Source: Janthinobacterium violaceinigrum (GTDB lineage: Bacteria; Pseudomonadota; Gammaproteobacteria; Burkholderiales; Burkholderiaceae_D). From it: a DNA stretch of 64,000 bases. Within the stretch, counting starts at the first letter, position 1. Every line of letters starts with the position of its first letter. Position numbers and translations under genes: made by a program. The stretch is taken from positions 124,001 through 188,000 of the forward strand of contig NZ_WFLI01000003.1 in assembly GCF_009208555.1 (NCBI RefSeq), written 5' to 3'. The notes beneath the pieces are model-generated. The model searched no databases. It saw only the letters and a list, made by a program, of their open reading frames with translations, and was not told the origin of the DNA. Positions 8,858 to 16,814 of this stretch are shown piece by piece.

Positions 8858-8882
8858 TATGTGAAAATGGGCGGCTTTCATA
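8858..8882. promoter_or_regulatory. Candidate LysR-type operator between monooxygenase and lysR
   Basis: TATGTGAAA and TTTCATA form an interrupted inverted repeat in the 137-nt divergent intergenic region, close to the lysR start. Size and place fit a LysR regulatory binding site; the match is imperfect. Confidence 0.35.
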
Positions 8883-8899
8883 CCTTAATCGGGATAATC

Positions 8900-9817
8900 A
8901 TGCGCAATGCCCTCGACCTGAATACAGTCCGCGTTTACGTGGCGGTCGTGGATGAACAAAGCTTTGCCGGCGCGGCTCGCCTGCTGACCCTGCCATCCTC
9001 TAACGTCAGCCGCCACGTCGCCTCGCTGGAACGCATGCTGGGCGTTCGCTTGCTGGAACGCAGCACCCGCCATCTGCGCATGACGGAAGCTGGCAGGCTA
9101 CTCTACGAACGCGCAAAACCCTTGCTCGACGCCTTACTCTCCACTGAGGAAGAGCTTGGCGCAGTGCAGCGTGAACTGCGTGGCCCCCTAAGGATGTGCA
9201 TGCCAGGCGAAGCGCCAAGGCTGCTGGCTCCTATCCTGGCCGAATTCTGTAGCCTCCATCCCGGCATTGAACTGGAATGCGACACGCGCCTGACCGGTCT
9301 GGAAGCTCTCAGGGAAGACATGGACCTGTCCATCGTCTTTCACCGTGGGCGCCAAGACGACAGTACCTTCATCACCCGCGAACTCGCTACGCTGCCCAGC
9401 ATCGTGGTCGCGGCGCCCGCCCTGCTGGCCAAAACTGGAATGCCGCGCCACGTGCGTGAACTTAGGTCATTGCCTTGCATTACCACCTTGAGTGCGTTAA
9501 AAGGCCAGCCCTGGCAGTTTCTCGACGCCACAGGCGAAATCGTGAAGGTAGCTGTGCGTAGCCGCTATCGTGTTAACAGCGGAGAACTGGCATTGGCGGG
9601 CGCGCGGCAAGGCATCGGCTTCGCGATCGTGGCGGCCTATCCATGCCAGGAAGATCTTGCCGCGGGCCGCTTGCAGGAAGTGCCGCTGGACCTGTGCCCT
9701 GCGCCGCTGCAATTGCTTGGCGTGTACAGCCATCGGCATTCCGTGACTGCGCGGGTTCGGGCTTTGCTTGAATTGATACAGCTGCGGTTGGAAGGAGTCG
9801 GGAGCGGCTCAAGATGA
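8900..9817 (+). CDS. LysR family transcriptional regulator
   Basis: A 305-residue LysR regulator. The winged helix-turn-helix covers residues 5-64 (LNTVRVYVAVVDEQSFAGAARLL, SSNVSRHVASLERMLGVRLLER) and a periplasmic-binding-protein-like effector domain follows. I chose the ATG at 8900; the upstream in-frame extension lacks a ribosome site. Divergent from the flavin monooxygenase, with a candidate operator between them. The DNA-binding domain resembles the subfamily with T-(S)-SNVSRH helix-3 sequence (DmlR/AaeR-like). Confidence 0.88.
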   Translation: MRNALDLNTVRVYVAVVDEQSFAGAARLLTLPSSNVSRHVASLERMLGVRLLERSTRHLRMTEAGRLLYERAKPLLDALLSTEEELGAVQRELRGPLRMCMPGEAPRLLAPILAEFCSLHPGIELECDTRLTGLEALREDMDLSIVFHRGRQDDSTFITRELATLPSIVVAAPALLAKTGMPRHVRELRSLPCITTLSALKGQPWQFLDATGEIVKVAVRSRYRVNSGELALAGARQGIGFAIVAAYPCQEDLAAGRLQEVPLDLCPAPLQLLGVYSHRHSVTARVRALLELIQLRLEGVGSGSR

Positions 9818-9849
9818 AAATCGAATTGAAGAACGCGGCCGAATAGCCG

Positions 9850-9977
9850 AATGTCTGCTCCGCAACTGCGGATTCAATCGGTCAACGCGACACTTTAGCT
9901 TAAATGCACCATTGCTGAGCGGAATTGATGCGAAAAATAACTCGAATCGATTGCGCCGCGACACGCGAAACCCGGGA
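9850..9977. repeat. Composite dispersed repeat, first half only
   Basis: 'tgcggattcaatcggtcaac', 'cactttagcttaaatgca' and 'cgaaacccgggatta' align with 5254-5400 and 7081-7200. The second half is absent; the sequence runs straight into an IS5-type transposase fragment. On the minus strand the shared frame with KLKC and VDRLNPQ is again open. Confidence 0.65.
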
Positions 9978-10079
9978 TTAACGTTGTAAGAGGTTTAGCC
10001 AGCCCAGCGTGCATTCGACCACCCAGCGCCATTTGCCCAGGCGATCGCGCGACTCGATGTGATTGCGCAACAACGCTTT
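9978..10079 (-). pseudogene. IS5-family transposase C-terminal remnant
   Basis: The minus-strand frame reads IESRDRLGKWRWVVECTLGW, which corresponds to the conserved IES-E-LG-RWVVERT-AWL segment of IS5-family DDE transposases, where the final E of the DDE triad sits. Only about 33 codons remain. It begins exactly at the stop of the alpha-glucosidase gene, so insertion or recombination has probably set that gene's 3' end. Confidence 0.75.
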
Positions 10080-11736
10080 ACCCGAGTCCTGCCTCACACA
10101 CATAAGCGATAGCAAACGATTCGTATGGCTGCAGGCTGAGGTGGTCGGTCCAGCTGTCACGCTGGGCATAGTTGCTGATCAAGCCTTGCCCGGCAACGCC
10201 GTGCAGCGTTGCCGGCAGACCCAGTTCGACGTGTTCGCCGGAGAAGTTGTTGACGACAACCAACTGCTGGCTACCCAAGCTGCGCCGGTAGGCGAATACC
10301 TGCGGGTGCTGCTCCAGCAAGGGCAGGTACTTTCCGTAAACCATGACGTCCCAGTGCTTGCGCAGTTCGATCAGCTTCTGGTAGTGGAAGAAGACTGAAT
10401 CGGGTTGTTCCAGCGCGGCCGCGACGTTGATCTCGCGGTAGTTTGGATTCAGCTTCAGCCAGGGCGTGCCACTACTGAAGCCGGCGTTGTGTGTGCTGTT
10501 CCACTGCATGGGGGTGCGTGCATTGTCCCGCCCGTTGGCGTGGATGCCGGCCATCATCGTCTCCGGTGACACGCCGGCGGCCGTGCGTTCGTGATAGAGG
10601 TTGAGCGATTCGATGTCGCGATAGTCGTCGATGGAATCGAAACGGACATTGGTCATGCCTATTTCCTCGCCTTGATAGACGTAGGGGGTGCCCTTGAGAA
10701 AATGTAGCGCGGTGGCCAGCATCTTGGCCGACTCGACCCGGTAATGGCCGGGGTCGCCGTATTTGGATACGGCGCGCGGCAGGTCGTGGTTATTCCAGAA
10801 CAGCGAATTCCAGCCGGCATCGGCCAGCGCGGTCTGCCACTTACCGATGATCTGCTTGAATTCGATCAGATCGAACGGCAGCGGCTTCCATTTCCCCTCC
10901 TTGGTATCGTGGGTCATGGTGATGTGCTCAAATTGGAAGACCATCGACAGTTCCCGACGCGCCGGGTCGGAATACAGCTTGGCGGTGTCCGGGGTGGCGC
11001 TCCACGTCTCGCCCACCGACAATACATCGCGTGCCGCCAAGGTCGCTTGGTGCATTTGCTGCAGCAGCGGGTGCAGTCGTGCGCCGTTGGCGATGATCTG
11101 CTGGTCGACCTGTTTGCCGATAAGATCGATCACATCCATGCGAAAGCCCCCGATGCCCTTGTCCAACCACCAGTTCATCATGCGATGCACTTCTTCCTGT
11201 ACCTGGGGATTTTCCCAGTTCAGGTCCGGCTGTCGTTTCGAGAACAGATGGAAGTAATATTCCCCGCTGGCGGCGTCGTATTCCCATGCACTCCCGCCAA
11301 AATACGAACGTTGTTGGTCGGGCGGGGAGCCATCGGCGCCTGCCTTGCGCCAGATGTAGTAGTCACGGTAGGGGCTATCCTTGGATTTCTTCGCCTCGAC
11401 GAACCAGGCATGCTCGTCAGAGGTGTGGTTGACCACGAGATCCATCAAAATACGGATGTCGCGCCTGGCCGCCTCTGCGATCAACTGGTCCATTTCGGCC
11501 AATGTGCCGAATTCAGCGGCGATATCCTGATAGTCGGAGATGTCATAGCCGTTGTCGTCCATCGGCGACCGGTACACTGGCGACAGCCAGATCAGGTTGA
11601 TTCCCAGATGTTGCAGGTAGTCCAGTCTGTCGATGATGCCGGCCAGATCACCGACCCCATCGTGATTGCTGTCTTGAAAACTACGTGGGTAGATCTGATA
11701 CACGACGGCGTTATGCCACCATTTCTTATCCAACAT
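10078..11736 (-). CDS. Alpha-glucosidase, GH13 (oligo-1,6-glucosidase/dextran glucosidase type)
   Basis: A 552-residue cytosolic GH13 enzyme with no signal peptide. The conserved regions are DLVVNHTSDEH, GFRMDVID with nucleophile Asp201, VGETW with acid/base Glu243, and NNHDLPR. GDLAGI near the N-terminus and YQGEEIGMTN also fit the oligo-1,6-glucosidase, trehalose-6-phosphate hydrolase and DexB branch; the SMVFQFEH and GWNSLFWNNHDLPR segments are closest to glucan 1,6-alpha-glucosidase. No transporter or regulator accompanies it. The C-terminal residues run into an IS5 fragment and may not be native. Confidence 0.87.
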   Translation of the reverse strand: MLDKKWWHNAVVYQIYPRSFQDSNHDGVGDLAGIIDRLDYLQHLGINLIWLSPVYRSPMDDNGYDISDYQDIAAEFGTLAEMDQLIAEAARRDIRILMDLVVNHTSDEHAWFVEAKKSKDSPYRDYYIWRKAGADGSPPDQQRSYFGGSAWEYDAASGEYYFHLFSKRQPDLNWENPQVQEEVHRMMNWWLDKGIGGFRMDVIDLIGKQVDQQIIANGARLHPLLQQMHQATLAARDVLSVGETWSATPDTAKLYSDPARRELSMVFQFEHITMTHDTKEGKWKPLPFDLIEFKQIIGKWQTALADAGWNSLFWNNHDLPRAVSKYGDPGHYRVESAKMLATALHFLKGTPYVYQGEEIGMTNVRFDSIDDYRDIESLNLYHERTAAGVSPETMMAGIHANGRDNARTPMQWNSTHNAGFSSGTPWLKLNPNYREINVAAALEQPDSVFFHYQKLIELRKHWDVMVYGKYLPLLEQHPQVFAYRRSLGSQQLVVVNNFSGEHVELGLPATLHGVAGQGLISNYAQRDSWTDHLSLQPYESFAIAYVCEAGLG

Positions 11737-11779
11737 GATTATCTTTCTCGCTTATGGATTGGCGGCACTGTCTTGCAAC

Positions 11780-12005
11780 GTGTCAAGGGATCGCCAGGGG
11801 GAGGGACTATCCGACCTCGTCGTTGGATCAGAGGCTACGAGATCGCACGGTAGGAGCCTGGTAGAACACCCAGGCCTCAACACGATCTATCGGTTTTTCA
11901 TCTTCCAAGAACCATAGATCAAGGACCATGAGAGTAAGCTACTGGCAGCGCCTCAGTGCGGTAATCGGCGCCGTCCGCTTGCGCCCCAAAGCAGCCATTC
12001 GGTCC
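11780..12005. repeat. Composite dispersed repeat, second half
   Basis: Shares 'cctcgtcgttggatcag', 'ctacgagatcgcac', 'tttttcatcttccaagaac' and 'gagagtaagctactggcagc' with 5440-5690 and 7255-7480. It ends in ccgtccgcttgcgccccaaagcag (11971-11994), which carries the short core found between genes of the following array. The 350-nt gap 11737-12086 holds nothing else except a weak hairpin, ccggtaaa/tttaccc, near 12003-12028. Confidence 0.7.
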
Positions 12006-12086
12006 GGTAAAACAGCGCCTTTACCCGGTGAGAAGCATGACCGAGCATGTTAGTGCGTGAGGCGGCTTCTCGTCTGATTACAATCT

Positions 12087-12551
12087 TCAGTAACTAGGGC
12101 TGAGACGTTTGAAATCCAGGAAGGCTTTTTCGAATTGAGTGCGGTCAAAAATTGCACGCTGCTCTAACTCGGACCAGCGGACTGAAGTGACCACTCCATT
12201 GATGTGATTAATGGAGAGCCCAAATCGCCGCCACTCGACAGTTTTTTTATCAACAATTTGTTCGACAACAACGACTGTGCAGTTTAAATCCATGTCGTCG
12301 GGACAAACGAGCAAGGGTGCGACCGTGGCCCCCTCATGAGTAGGCTCAAGCAATTCCCAAGCGATCCTACTTTCATCTTGGTCGTAGAGCCACGTTTGCG
12401 CTGGAACTAGAGTGTGAGTGTCATCGTTGCCGTCTTCGTCAAAAATCTGCGACTTTACCCATTGATATACCGGGACACCGTCAATCGCTAACACAGGTTG
12501 TTCTGTCGACGCAAACTTTGGCTTTGAGATTATTGTTGAGATCGTGTTCAT
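12087..12551 (-). CDS. Hypothetical protein (array gene 1)
   Basis: A 154-residue cytosolic protein I do not recognise. It is acidic and beta-rich, without a signal peptide or membrane segment; notable segments are IDGVPVYQWVKSQIFDEDG and WELLEPTHEGA. A weak ribosome site (AAAGAA) precedes the ATG at 12551. Base composition is AT-richer than the genes right of 24 kb. Leftmost gene of the small-gene array. Confidence 0.65.
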   Translation of the reverse strand: MNTISTIISKPKFASTEQPVLAIDGVPVYQWVKSQIFDEDGNDDTHTLVPAQTWLYDQDESRIAWELLEPTHEGATVAPLLVCPDDMDLNCTVVVVEQIVDKKTVEWRRFGLSINHINGVVTSVRWSELEQRAIFDRTQFEKAFLDFKRLSPSY

Positions 12552-12635
12552 TTCTTTAAGTCACATGTTTTAAAGTTCGCGTCCGAAGTTCCACATTCGT
12601 CTCCTTAGAACATTACAGCCAACAATTCGCGCCAC

Positions 12636-12672
12636 GGGCTGCTCTTGGCCGAAACCGAGCAGTCAACGACCA
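12636..12672 (-). repeat. Array repeat copy 1
   Basis: On the minus strand, TTTCGGCCAAGAGCAGCCCG matches the core CGGCCANNAGCRGNCGTTC. It overlaps the stop codon of the gene at 12663-13079 and lies before the start of array gene 1. Confidence 0.65.
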
Positions 12673-13079
12673 TTTACCCAAATTGCGTTGGAGATGAGGA
12701 CTACCGCTTTAAAGTCTGTAGGCTGCTTCGCACATCCAGACCATGGTCCATCAGCCCTAGGAGTTTTCACTGAATATTGCAACTCATTGTATTCGCCTTT
12801 AATGGTCCAGGTGTAGCTTTGGCCATCACTGTTGGTGGCGGGTGGCCGACCAAACTGAGATTGATAGAACTGCACTGTTCCCTCAGCCTCTTCATTCAGC
12901 CCAAACGCCTGCCAGTCGATGTGTACAGGCTTGCCGGAAGCTTCACCGACTACATGCTCGCCGCACATTAGCACAGCACCAGCGGGTAGCTCCTTATTGC
13001 CGATTCCATCCGAGCTTCCAGCGGCTGACGCGCATTCGATATAGGCAACAATGGACAGGAGTAACAGCTTTTTATTCAT
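12663..13079 (-). CDS. Hypothetical secreted protein (array gene 2)
   Basis: A 138-residue protein with a short N-terminal signal peptide (MNKKLLLLSIVAYIECASAA, cleavage near residue 20) and three later cysteines, so probably periplasmic. EGTVQFYQSQFGRPPATNSDG is suggestive of small lipoprotein-like sensors of unknown role. No ribosome site is obvious. Flanked on both sides by array repeats. Confidence 0.65.
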   Translation of the reverse strand: MNKKLLLLSIVAYIECASAAGSSDGIGNKELPAGAVLMCGEHVVGEASGKPVHIDWQAFGLNEEAEGTVQFYQSQFGRPPATNSDGQSYTWTIKGEYNELQYSVKTPRADGPWSGCAKQPTDFKAVVLISNAIWVNGR

Positions 13080-13100
13080 TCGGAAAATTTAGTAGGTTTG

Positions 13101-13137
13101 CTGAGCGACTGCTTGTGGCCGGTTGGCGACAGCCAGT
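13101..13137 (-). repeat. Array repeat copy 2
   Basis: On the minus strand, CAACCGGCCACAAGCAGTCG. It starts directly at the stop codon of the gene at 13137-13808 and ends 22 nt before the next gene's start. Confidence 0.7.
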
Positions 13138-13808
13138 TATGCTAAGTTACTGCGGAGCAGCGAATTGCAATACTCGTTACGATTTCTAAAAAATCTCATA
13201 TTCTTTAGTGCGAATGCGGATTTGCATGCAGGACAGCTTCTGGCTATTTCATCAGTATATGTTTCATCGTCGCTGACTTCGTTGCATTCCTTGCACTTCC
13301 AAACCTGCGGAAATCTTGCTGGTAAGTCCATCGCATAGAGCTCTAAAAATTGGGATGCTGTTTTACGGATTGATTCAGAAGAATTTCTAAGGTCGAGCAC
13401 ATCGTTAAAAACAATCTCGTCCGGCGGATTCGATAGGTCTTTCGCTAGGTCGGTCCACACCGAAAAAATGAACGAATTCTCATCGTCTTCCGCGAACTCT
13501 ATCATCTTTGATAGGCAATCAAGCGGCTGTATCTCGCGTTGCAAGACACGATTGCATATGTCGACGACGTAAGCAGAAAATGCATCTTCCCACGTCGAGG
13601 GAATGGTAAGTCCTAGTTCGCTTACGCAGGAACGAAATATGCGGTCGACCAGCTCTGCATCCGGATTCGGCTCCCAAGAGCAGCTCGCTAGTTCGGCGAT
13701 GCTAGAAGCTTCGCTCCCAGCTACTAACAAACCATTCGCCCAATCGATGTAATCATTTGTGGCAAGCCTTCGGTCCAATCTTTTGAATGCGAGTTCGATG
13801 AAATCCAT
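13137..13808 (-). CDS. Hypothetical protein with C-terminal zinc ribbon (array gene 3)
   Basis: A 223-residue helical, acidic protein. Near the C-terminus CKECNE and CPACK are spaced about 20 residues apart, giving a CxxC...CxxC zinc ribbon (about residues 171-195). The N-terminal 160 residues are not recognised. No ribosome site is evident upstream of the ATG at 13808. Lower GC than the core genome and enclosed by array repeats. Confidence 0.7.
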   Translation of the reverse strand: MDFIELAFKRLDRRLATNDYIDWANGLLVAGSEASSIAELASCSWEPNPDAELVDRIFRSCVSELGLTIPSTWEDAFSAYVVDICNRVLQREIQPLDCLSKMIEFAEDDENSFIFSVWTDLAKDLSNPPDEIVFNDVLDLRNSSESIRKTASQFLELYAMDLPARFPQVWKCKECNEVSDDETYTDEIARSCPACKSAFALKNMRFFRNRNEYCNSLLRSNLA

Positions 13809-13833
13809 GCGAATTATTCATTTCGAGAAAAAA

Positions 13834-13866
13834 TTGAACGGCTGCTAGTGGCCGGTTTCTGCCTTC
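13834..13866 (-). repeat. Array repeat copy 3
   Basis: On the minus strand, AACCGGCCACTAGCAGCCG followed by TTCAATT, the best match to the array core. It lies directly after the stop codon of the gene at 13868-14338. Confidence 0.75.
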
Positions 13867-13867
13867 T

Positions 13868-14338
13868 TTAAGTTGCGCCGTCAGGTGTCGGCTTGAATCC
13901 CTGCTCAGCTTGCATACTACGGTAGGTCTCAGAGTTTCGAAATAAGCCCATATAGAGTTCTGCCTTGCGTTTTCCTGCGCCGATGTGGGTCTCTCTTCCA
14001 TCAATTTCAACAACCACGCCGGACGCAGATTCCTCATCATCCCAATCGCTGTCATAAGATACGGAGGTAATTACCCGTCCGCTTCGAGCATAGAAGGGTA
14101 TCCAATAGAGTCTCCGCACAAATCGAACGCTATCTGACGTTACTGTAATTTTGCAGTCGAGTCCACATGCCAAGACTGCATAGGCAGCCGTACAGATCAA
14201 AAATGCATCGACACTCATAAACGGAGGTCCAAGCGTCGCTCCCCCTGGGATAAAAACGATAAAGAAAATCCAGAACATGGCAACTCCGTCTCTTGCCTTG
14301 AAGCTGAATAGCGTCACATCCGATTGTTCAACATTCAT
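13868..14338 (-). CDS. Hypothetical membrane protein (array gene 4)
   Basis: A 156-residue protein. Two hydrophobic stretches (MFWIFFIVFIPGG, and AFLICTAAYAVLACG) form a hairpin near residues 20-60, followed by a cytoplasmic beta-rich domain (CKITVTSDSVRFVRRLYWIP) resembling small PH-like or YdbT-type domains. I chose the ATG at 14338; a longer frame to 14542 would overlap the integrase and lacks a ribosome site. Function unknown. Confidence 0.65.
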   Translation of the reverse strand: MNVEQSDVTLFSFKARDGVAMFWIFFIVFIPGGATLGPPFMSVDAFLICTAAYAVLACGLDCKITVTSDSVRFVRRLYWIPFYARSGRVITSVSYDSDWDDEESASGVVVEIDGRETHIGAGKRKAELYMGLFRNSETYRSMQAEQGFKPTPDGAT

Positions 14339-14512
14339 ATTCAAAAGCGCGCCTCTCGAGCGCCATGTTGGATGACTGGTATTGGCCGTATCCGGCCTAT
14401 AAGCAACGATACCATGTTGTCCAAATGAAAATCCAGTAAATTTCCACCTCACCTTCCTAACGCCGCCGATGCTCTTTAGACGCATAGTAGAGTTCCATTC
14501 AGGAGGTCTATC

Positions 14513-15139
14513 ATGGAATATCAAGCACAATTTTTGGGTCAACCTACACCATGGAACAAAGGCAAATTAGTCGGGCAAAAAGCGCCGCTGCGCGTAAGCG
14601 AAATCTGGGCAATTCGCGTACGCCTAGAAATCTACCGGAGAGTGCGTGACTTGGCGCTCTTCAACTTAGCCATCGATAGCAAATTGCGTGGCTGCGACTT
14701 GGTCCAGTTGCGTGTCAACGATGTATGTCAGGGAGGGCATATAGCAGCGAGGGCCATTGTGATGCAGCAGAAAACGAAGCGACCTGTCCAATTCGAACTT
14801 ACCGCAGGAACCAGGAAGAGCCTTGGGGAGTGGATTTCGGCCGCAGGTTTACGGCACGGCGACTTTCTATTCCCCAGTCGGATTTCCGAATCGCCGCATA
14901 TTTCAACCAGGCAGTACGCGCGCATAGTTCACCAATGGTTCGACGAAATCGGATTGGACCCGACGGCATACAGTACACACACGATGCGTCGGACGAAGCC
15001 AACCCTCATCTACCGTCGCACAAAAAATTTGCGGGCGGTGCAGCTATTGCTGGGCCACACGCGCTTGGAAAGTACGGTGCGCTATCTTGGTATTGAGGTT
15101 GACGATGCGCTAGACATGGCCGAGCAAACCGATGCTTGA
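14513..15139 (+). CDS. Short tyrosine recombinase (catalytic domain only)
   Basis: A 208-residue integrase. All catalytic residues are visible: Arg59 (KLRGCD), Lys87/89, His156-x-x-Arg159 (STHTMRR), His182 (LLGHTRLES) and nucleophile Tyr191 (VRYLGIEVDD). Only about 45 residues precede Arg59, so the usual N-terminal core-binding domain is absent. This short recombinase family is widespread in Proteobacteria as an orphan gene. The start has a near-perfect AGGAGGT site. It lies in the middle of the repeat-punctuated gene array and is the obvious candidate to move its units (inference). Confidence 0.88.
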   Translation: MEYQAQFLGQPTPWNKGKLVGQKAPLRVSEIWAIRVRLEIYRRVRDLALFNLAIDSKLRGCDLVQLRVNDVCQGGHIAARAIVMQQKTKRPVQFELTAGTRKSLGEWISAAGLRHGDFLFPSRISESPHISTRQYARIVHQWFDEIGLDPTAYSTHTMRRTKPTLIYRRTKNLRAVQLLLGHTRLESTVRYLGIEVDDALDMAEQTDA

Positions 15140-15149
15140 GAACAAGGGC

Positions 15150-15186
15150 GACGCCAGCAGTCGCCCCGAAGCAGACATAGATCTGA
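15150..15186 (+). repeat. Array repeat copy 4
   Basis: CAGTCGCCCCGAAGCAGACA, 10 nt after the recombinase stop and in its orientation; a diverged version of the core. Confidence 0.5.
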
Positions 15187-15214
15187 CGCATTCGACATAT
15201 GCCACCGCAGCCGA

Positions 15215-15637
15215 TTAAGCGTCGTGATAAACAACGCCGTATGTGTCGAACATAGCTCCAGCTAGCTCGACCATGCTTAAGCCGCTGCGCTCCCAAAAAA
15301 ACAGAAAGTATTCCAACTTGTCGTAAGGTGCTTCAGCGTCCATGCCGTGCAGCGCACAAATCGTGGTTCTGATACGCAACACCTCAGGGTCATCCGACAT
15401 ATCGCGTCCTCGGATGGTCTCCCAAAGCCTCACCCGGACAGCTATGGCCTCGCTATCCGTTGCCGCGCCCTCAAGATATCGTTTAGCAGCCAAAACAGAA
15501 GACTGCGCGGTAACGGGTAGACATTCGATTACCCGGGCCAGGGCGTTAACCATAAAGCGTTGAGCATCACCGTGCTCTACCGGATCATCCAGATCAACGG
15601 TGGATGAAATAACATCAAAAGGATCACGGTGAGACAT
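15215..15637 (-). CDS. Hypothetical protein (array gene 5)
   Basis: A 140-residue acidic helical protein I do not recognise; it has no signal peptide or membrane segment. VARVIECLPVTAQSSVLAAKRYLEG-type segment and WETIRGRDMSDDPE stand out. Size, acidity and solitary occurrence resemble immunity-type proteins, but nothing confirms this. AGAAAG precedes the ATG at 15637. Confidence 0.65.
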   Translation of the reverse strand: MSHRDPFDVISSTVDLDDPVEHGDAQRFMVNALARVIECLPVTAQSSVLAAKRYLEGAATDSEAIAVRVRLWETIRGRDMSDDPEVLRIRTTICALHGMDAEAPYDKLEYFLFFWERSGLSMVELAGAMFDTYGVVYHDA

Positions 15638-15668
15638 GCTGACTTTCTGAGTAAAGCTTAATTGGTCA

Positions 15669-15706
15669 ATTGCCGACTGTCCGCTTCATGGCCGATTTCA
15701 GTCATG
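15669..15706 (-). repeat. Array repeat copy 5
   Basis: On the minus strand, AAATCGGCCATGAAGCGGAC, about 12 nt downstream of the stop at 15719. Confidence 0.65.
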
Positions 15707-15718
15707 CTGTTACCTTAG

Positions 15719-16102
15719 CTATTTAGTCTCCAACTCCTTACGAGCGTTCGCAGCGCTATCCAAGAATGGAGCAGCTAACGCACGCTCTTTTGGAAGTTCA
15801 AGCTTGGCAGCTTGTTTCTCGAACAAACTAATATTTCTAAGAGTGGCATCCCGATATTTCTGGCGTAAGACTTCAGCATCTTGAGCTGATTTTACGGCAG
15901 CCAACTCCGTGTAGAATCTTGAAGTGATCAGAACTGGCTCATATGATTGAAGCACCCGTTGAGTCTCCTGTGCTTCGAATACTGTCTGCACAGCGATGTT
16001 GCGAGCCTCCCCAAAACCCGCATAGAAGAGATATCCGCAAACGAACCCGAGGGACGTAGAAAGTCCAAGCGCAACTATAGTTGAAACGGTTAGTTTATTC
16101 AT
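15719..16102 (-). CDS. Hypothetical membrane-anchored protein (array gene 6)
   Basis: A 127-residue protein with one N-terminal transmembrane segment (TVSTIVALGLSTSLGFVCGY) and an alpha-helical periplasmic part (residues 35-127) rich in Glu, Lys and Ala, compatible with a coiled coil. AGAAAAGA precedes the ATG at 16102. Family not recognised. Flanked by array repeats. Confidence 0.65.
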   Translation of the reverse strand: MNKLTVSTIVALGLSTSLGFVCGYLFYAGFGEARNIAVQTVFEAQETQRVLQSYEPVLITSRFYTELAAVKSAQDAEVLRQKYRDATLRNISLFEKQAAKLELPKERALAAPFLDSAANARKELETK

Positions 16103-16111
16103 TCTTTTCTA

Positions 16112-16146
16112 TAAATGAACGGCTGCTCCTGGCCGGCAGCGGAATT
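16112..16146 (-). repeat. Array repeat copy 6
   Basis: On the minus strand, TGCCGGCCAGGAGCAGCCG followed by TTCATTT, right after the stop at 16148. Almost identical in its 3' half to copy 3. Confidence 0.75.
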
Positions 16147-16147
16147 T

Positions 16148-16525
16148 TTACTCAATTGCTTCGACTTCGATACCATCGGAAAGATATCGGACATTCACTT
16201 CCGAGAGACCGTTCGGATTGAACAACCACCAACGCTCGGATTCACTTGATGGCTCCAGTAGCGCAGATATCTTCAGGAGACTCGATAGCTGTCCAAGAAC
16301 CTCGTTTTGAACGATTTCTCGGGCAGTCTCGCGACGCCAAGAGATGAGAAATCCTTGCTCGAATCCCTCGGAATAGCAGGAAACCTGAGCGAATGCGCTT
16401 GCTCGTTCCGTCAGTAAATCTGTTGATTCAACCAGCACTCCCATCAAATCTCCGAGCAAACGCAAAGCCAAACCCTCATCAACAGCTGGGTACACAAAAA
16501 ATTGGAAAGACTCAATATCTGACAT
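16148..16525 (-). CDS. Hypothetical protein (array gene 7)
   Basis: A 125-residue acidic protein without signal or membrane segment. It looks like an alpha/beta single domain: IESFQFFVYPAVDEG, LITERASAFAQ-type helix, WRRETAREIV, then a WWLFNPNG segment. I do not recognise it. AAGGGG lies upstream of the ATG at 16525. Confidence 0.65.
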   Translation of the reverse strand: MSDIESFQFFVYPAVDEGLALRLLGDLMGVLVESTDLLTERASAFAQVSCYSEGFEQGFLISWRRETAREIVQNEVLGQLSSLLKISALLEPSSESERWWLFNPNGLSEVNVRYLSDGIEVEAIE

Positions 16526-16565
16526 GACGTTGCTTTCACCCCTTTATAAAGCCAGAGTGCTGATG

Positions 16566-16602
16566 CTGAACCTCCGGTCTTGGCCGGTAGCGGCACCAGA
16601 GC
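16566..16602 (-). repeat. Array repeat copy 7
   Basis: On the minus strand, GCTACCGGCCAAGACCGGAG. No open frame ends at it: 16603-16720 contains no gene, so this may mark a decayed or non-coding unit. Confidence 0.55.
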
Positions 16603-16720
16603 ATAGCGGATTGCCAAGCAGAAAAACTCACACATTGTCACGCTGGAGCAGATCACCGTTTCGGGGCGACGGCCTCTTGCCATGGCATTCCCCGAATTTT
16701 CAGTTCGACAACATGCTATG

Positions 16721-16765
16721 CTGGCGCGACTGGCCGTGAACGGCCATGAGCGGACTCTGAAGCAT
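16721..16765 (+). repeat. Array repeat copy 8
   Basis: GTGAACGGCCATGAGCGGAC on the plus strand, in the 289-nt gap before the DUF4279 gene. An inverted pair tggccgt/acggcca sits within it. Confidence 0.55.
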
Positions 16766-16814
16766 TAACCGAAACCGACCTTTTAACTCGGGATAACGAA
16801 CGATCACACTAATT

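Noticed and set aside
13868..14542. Longer version of array gene 4 starting at 14542
   Set aside because: It would overlap the start of the recombinase gene and lacks a ribosome site; ATG 14338 is preferred.
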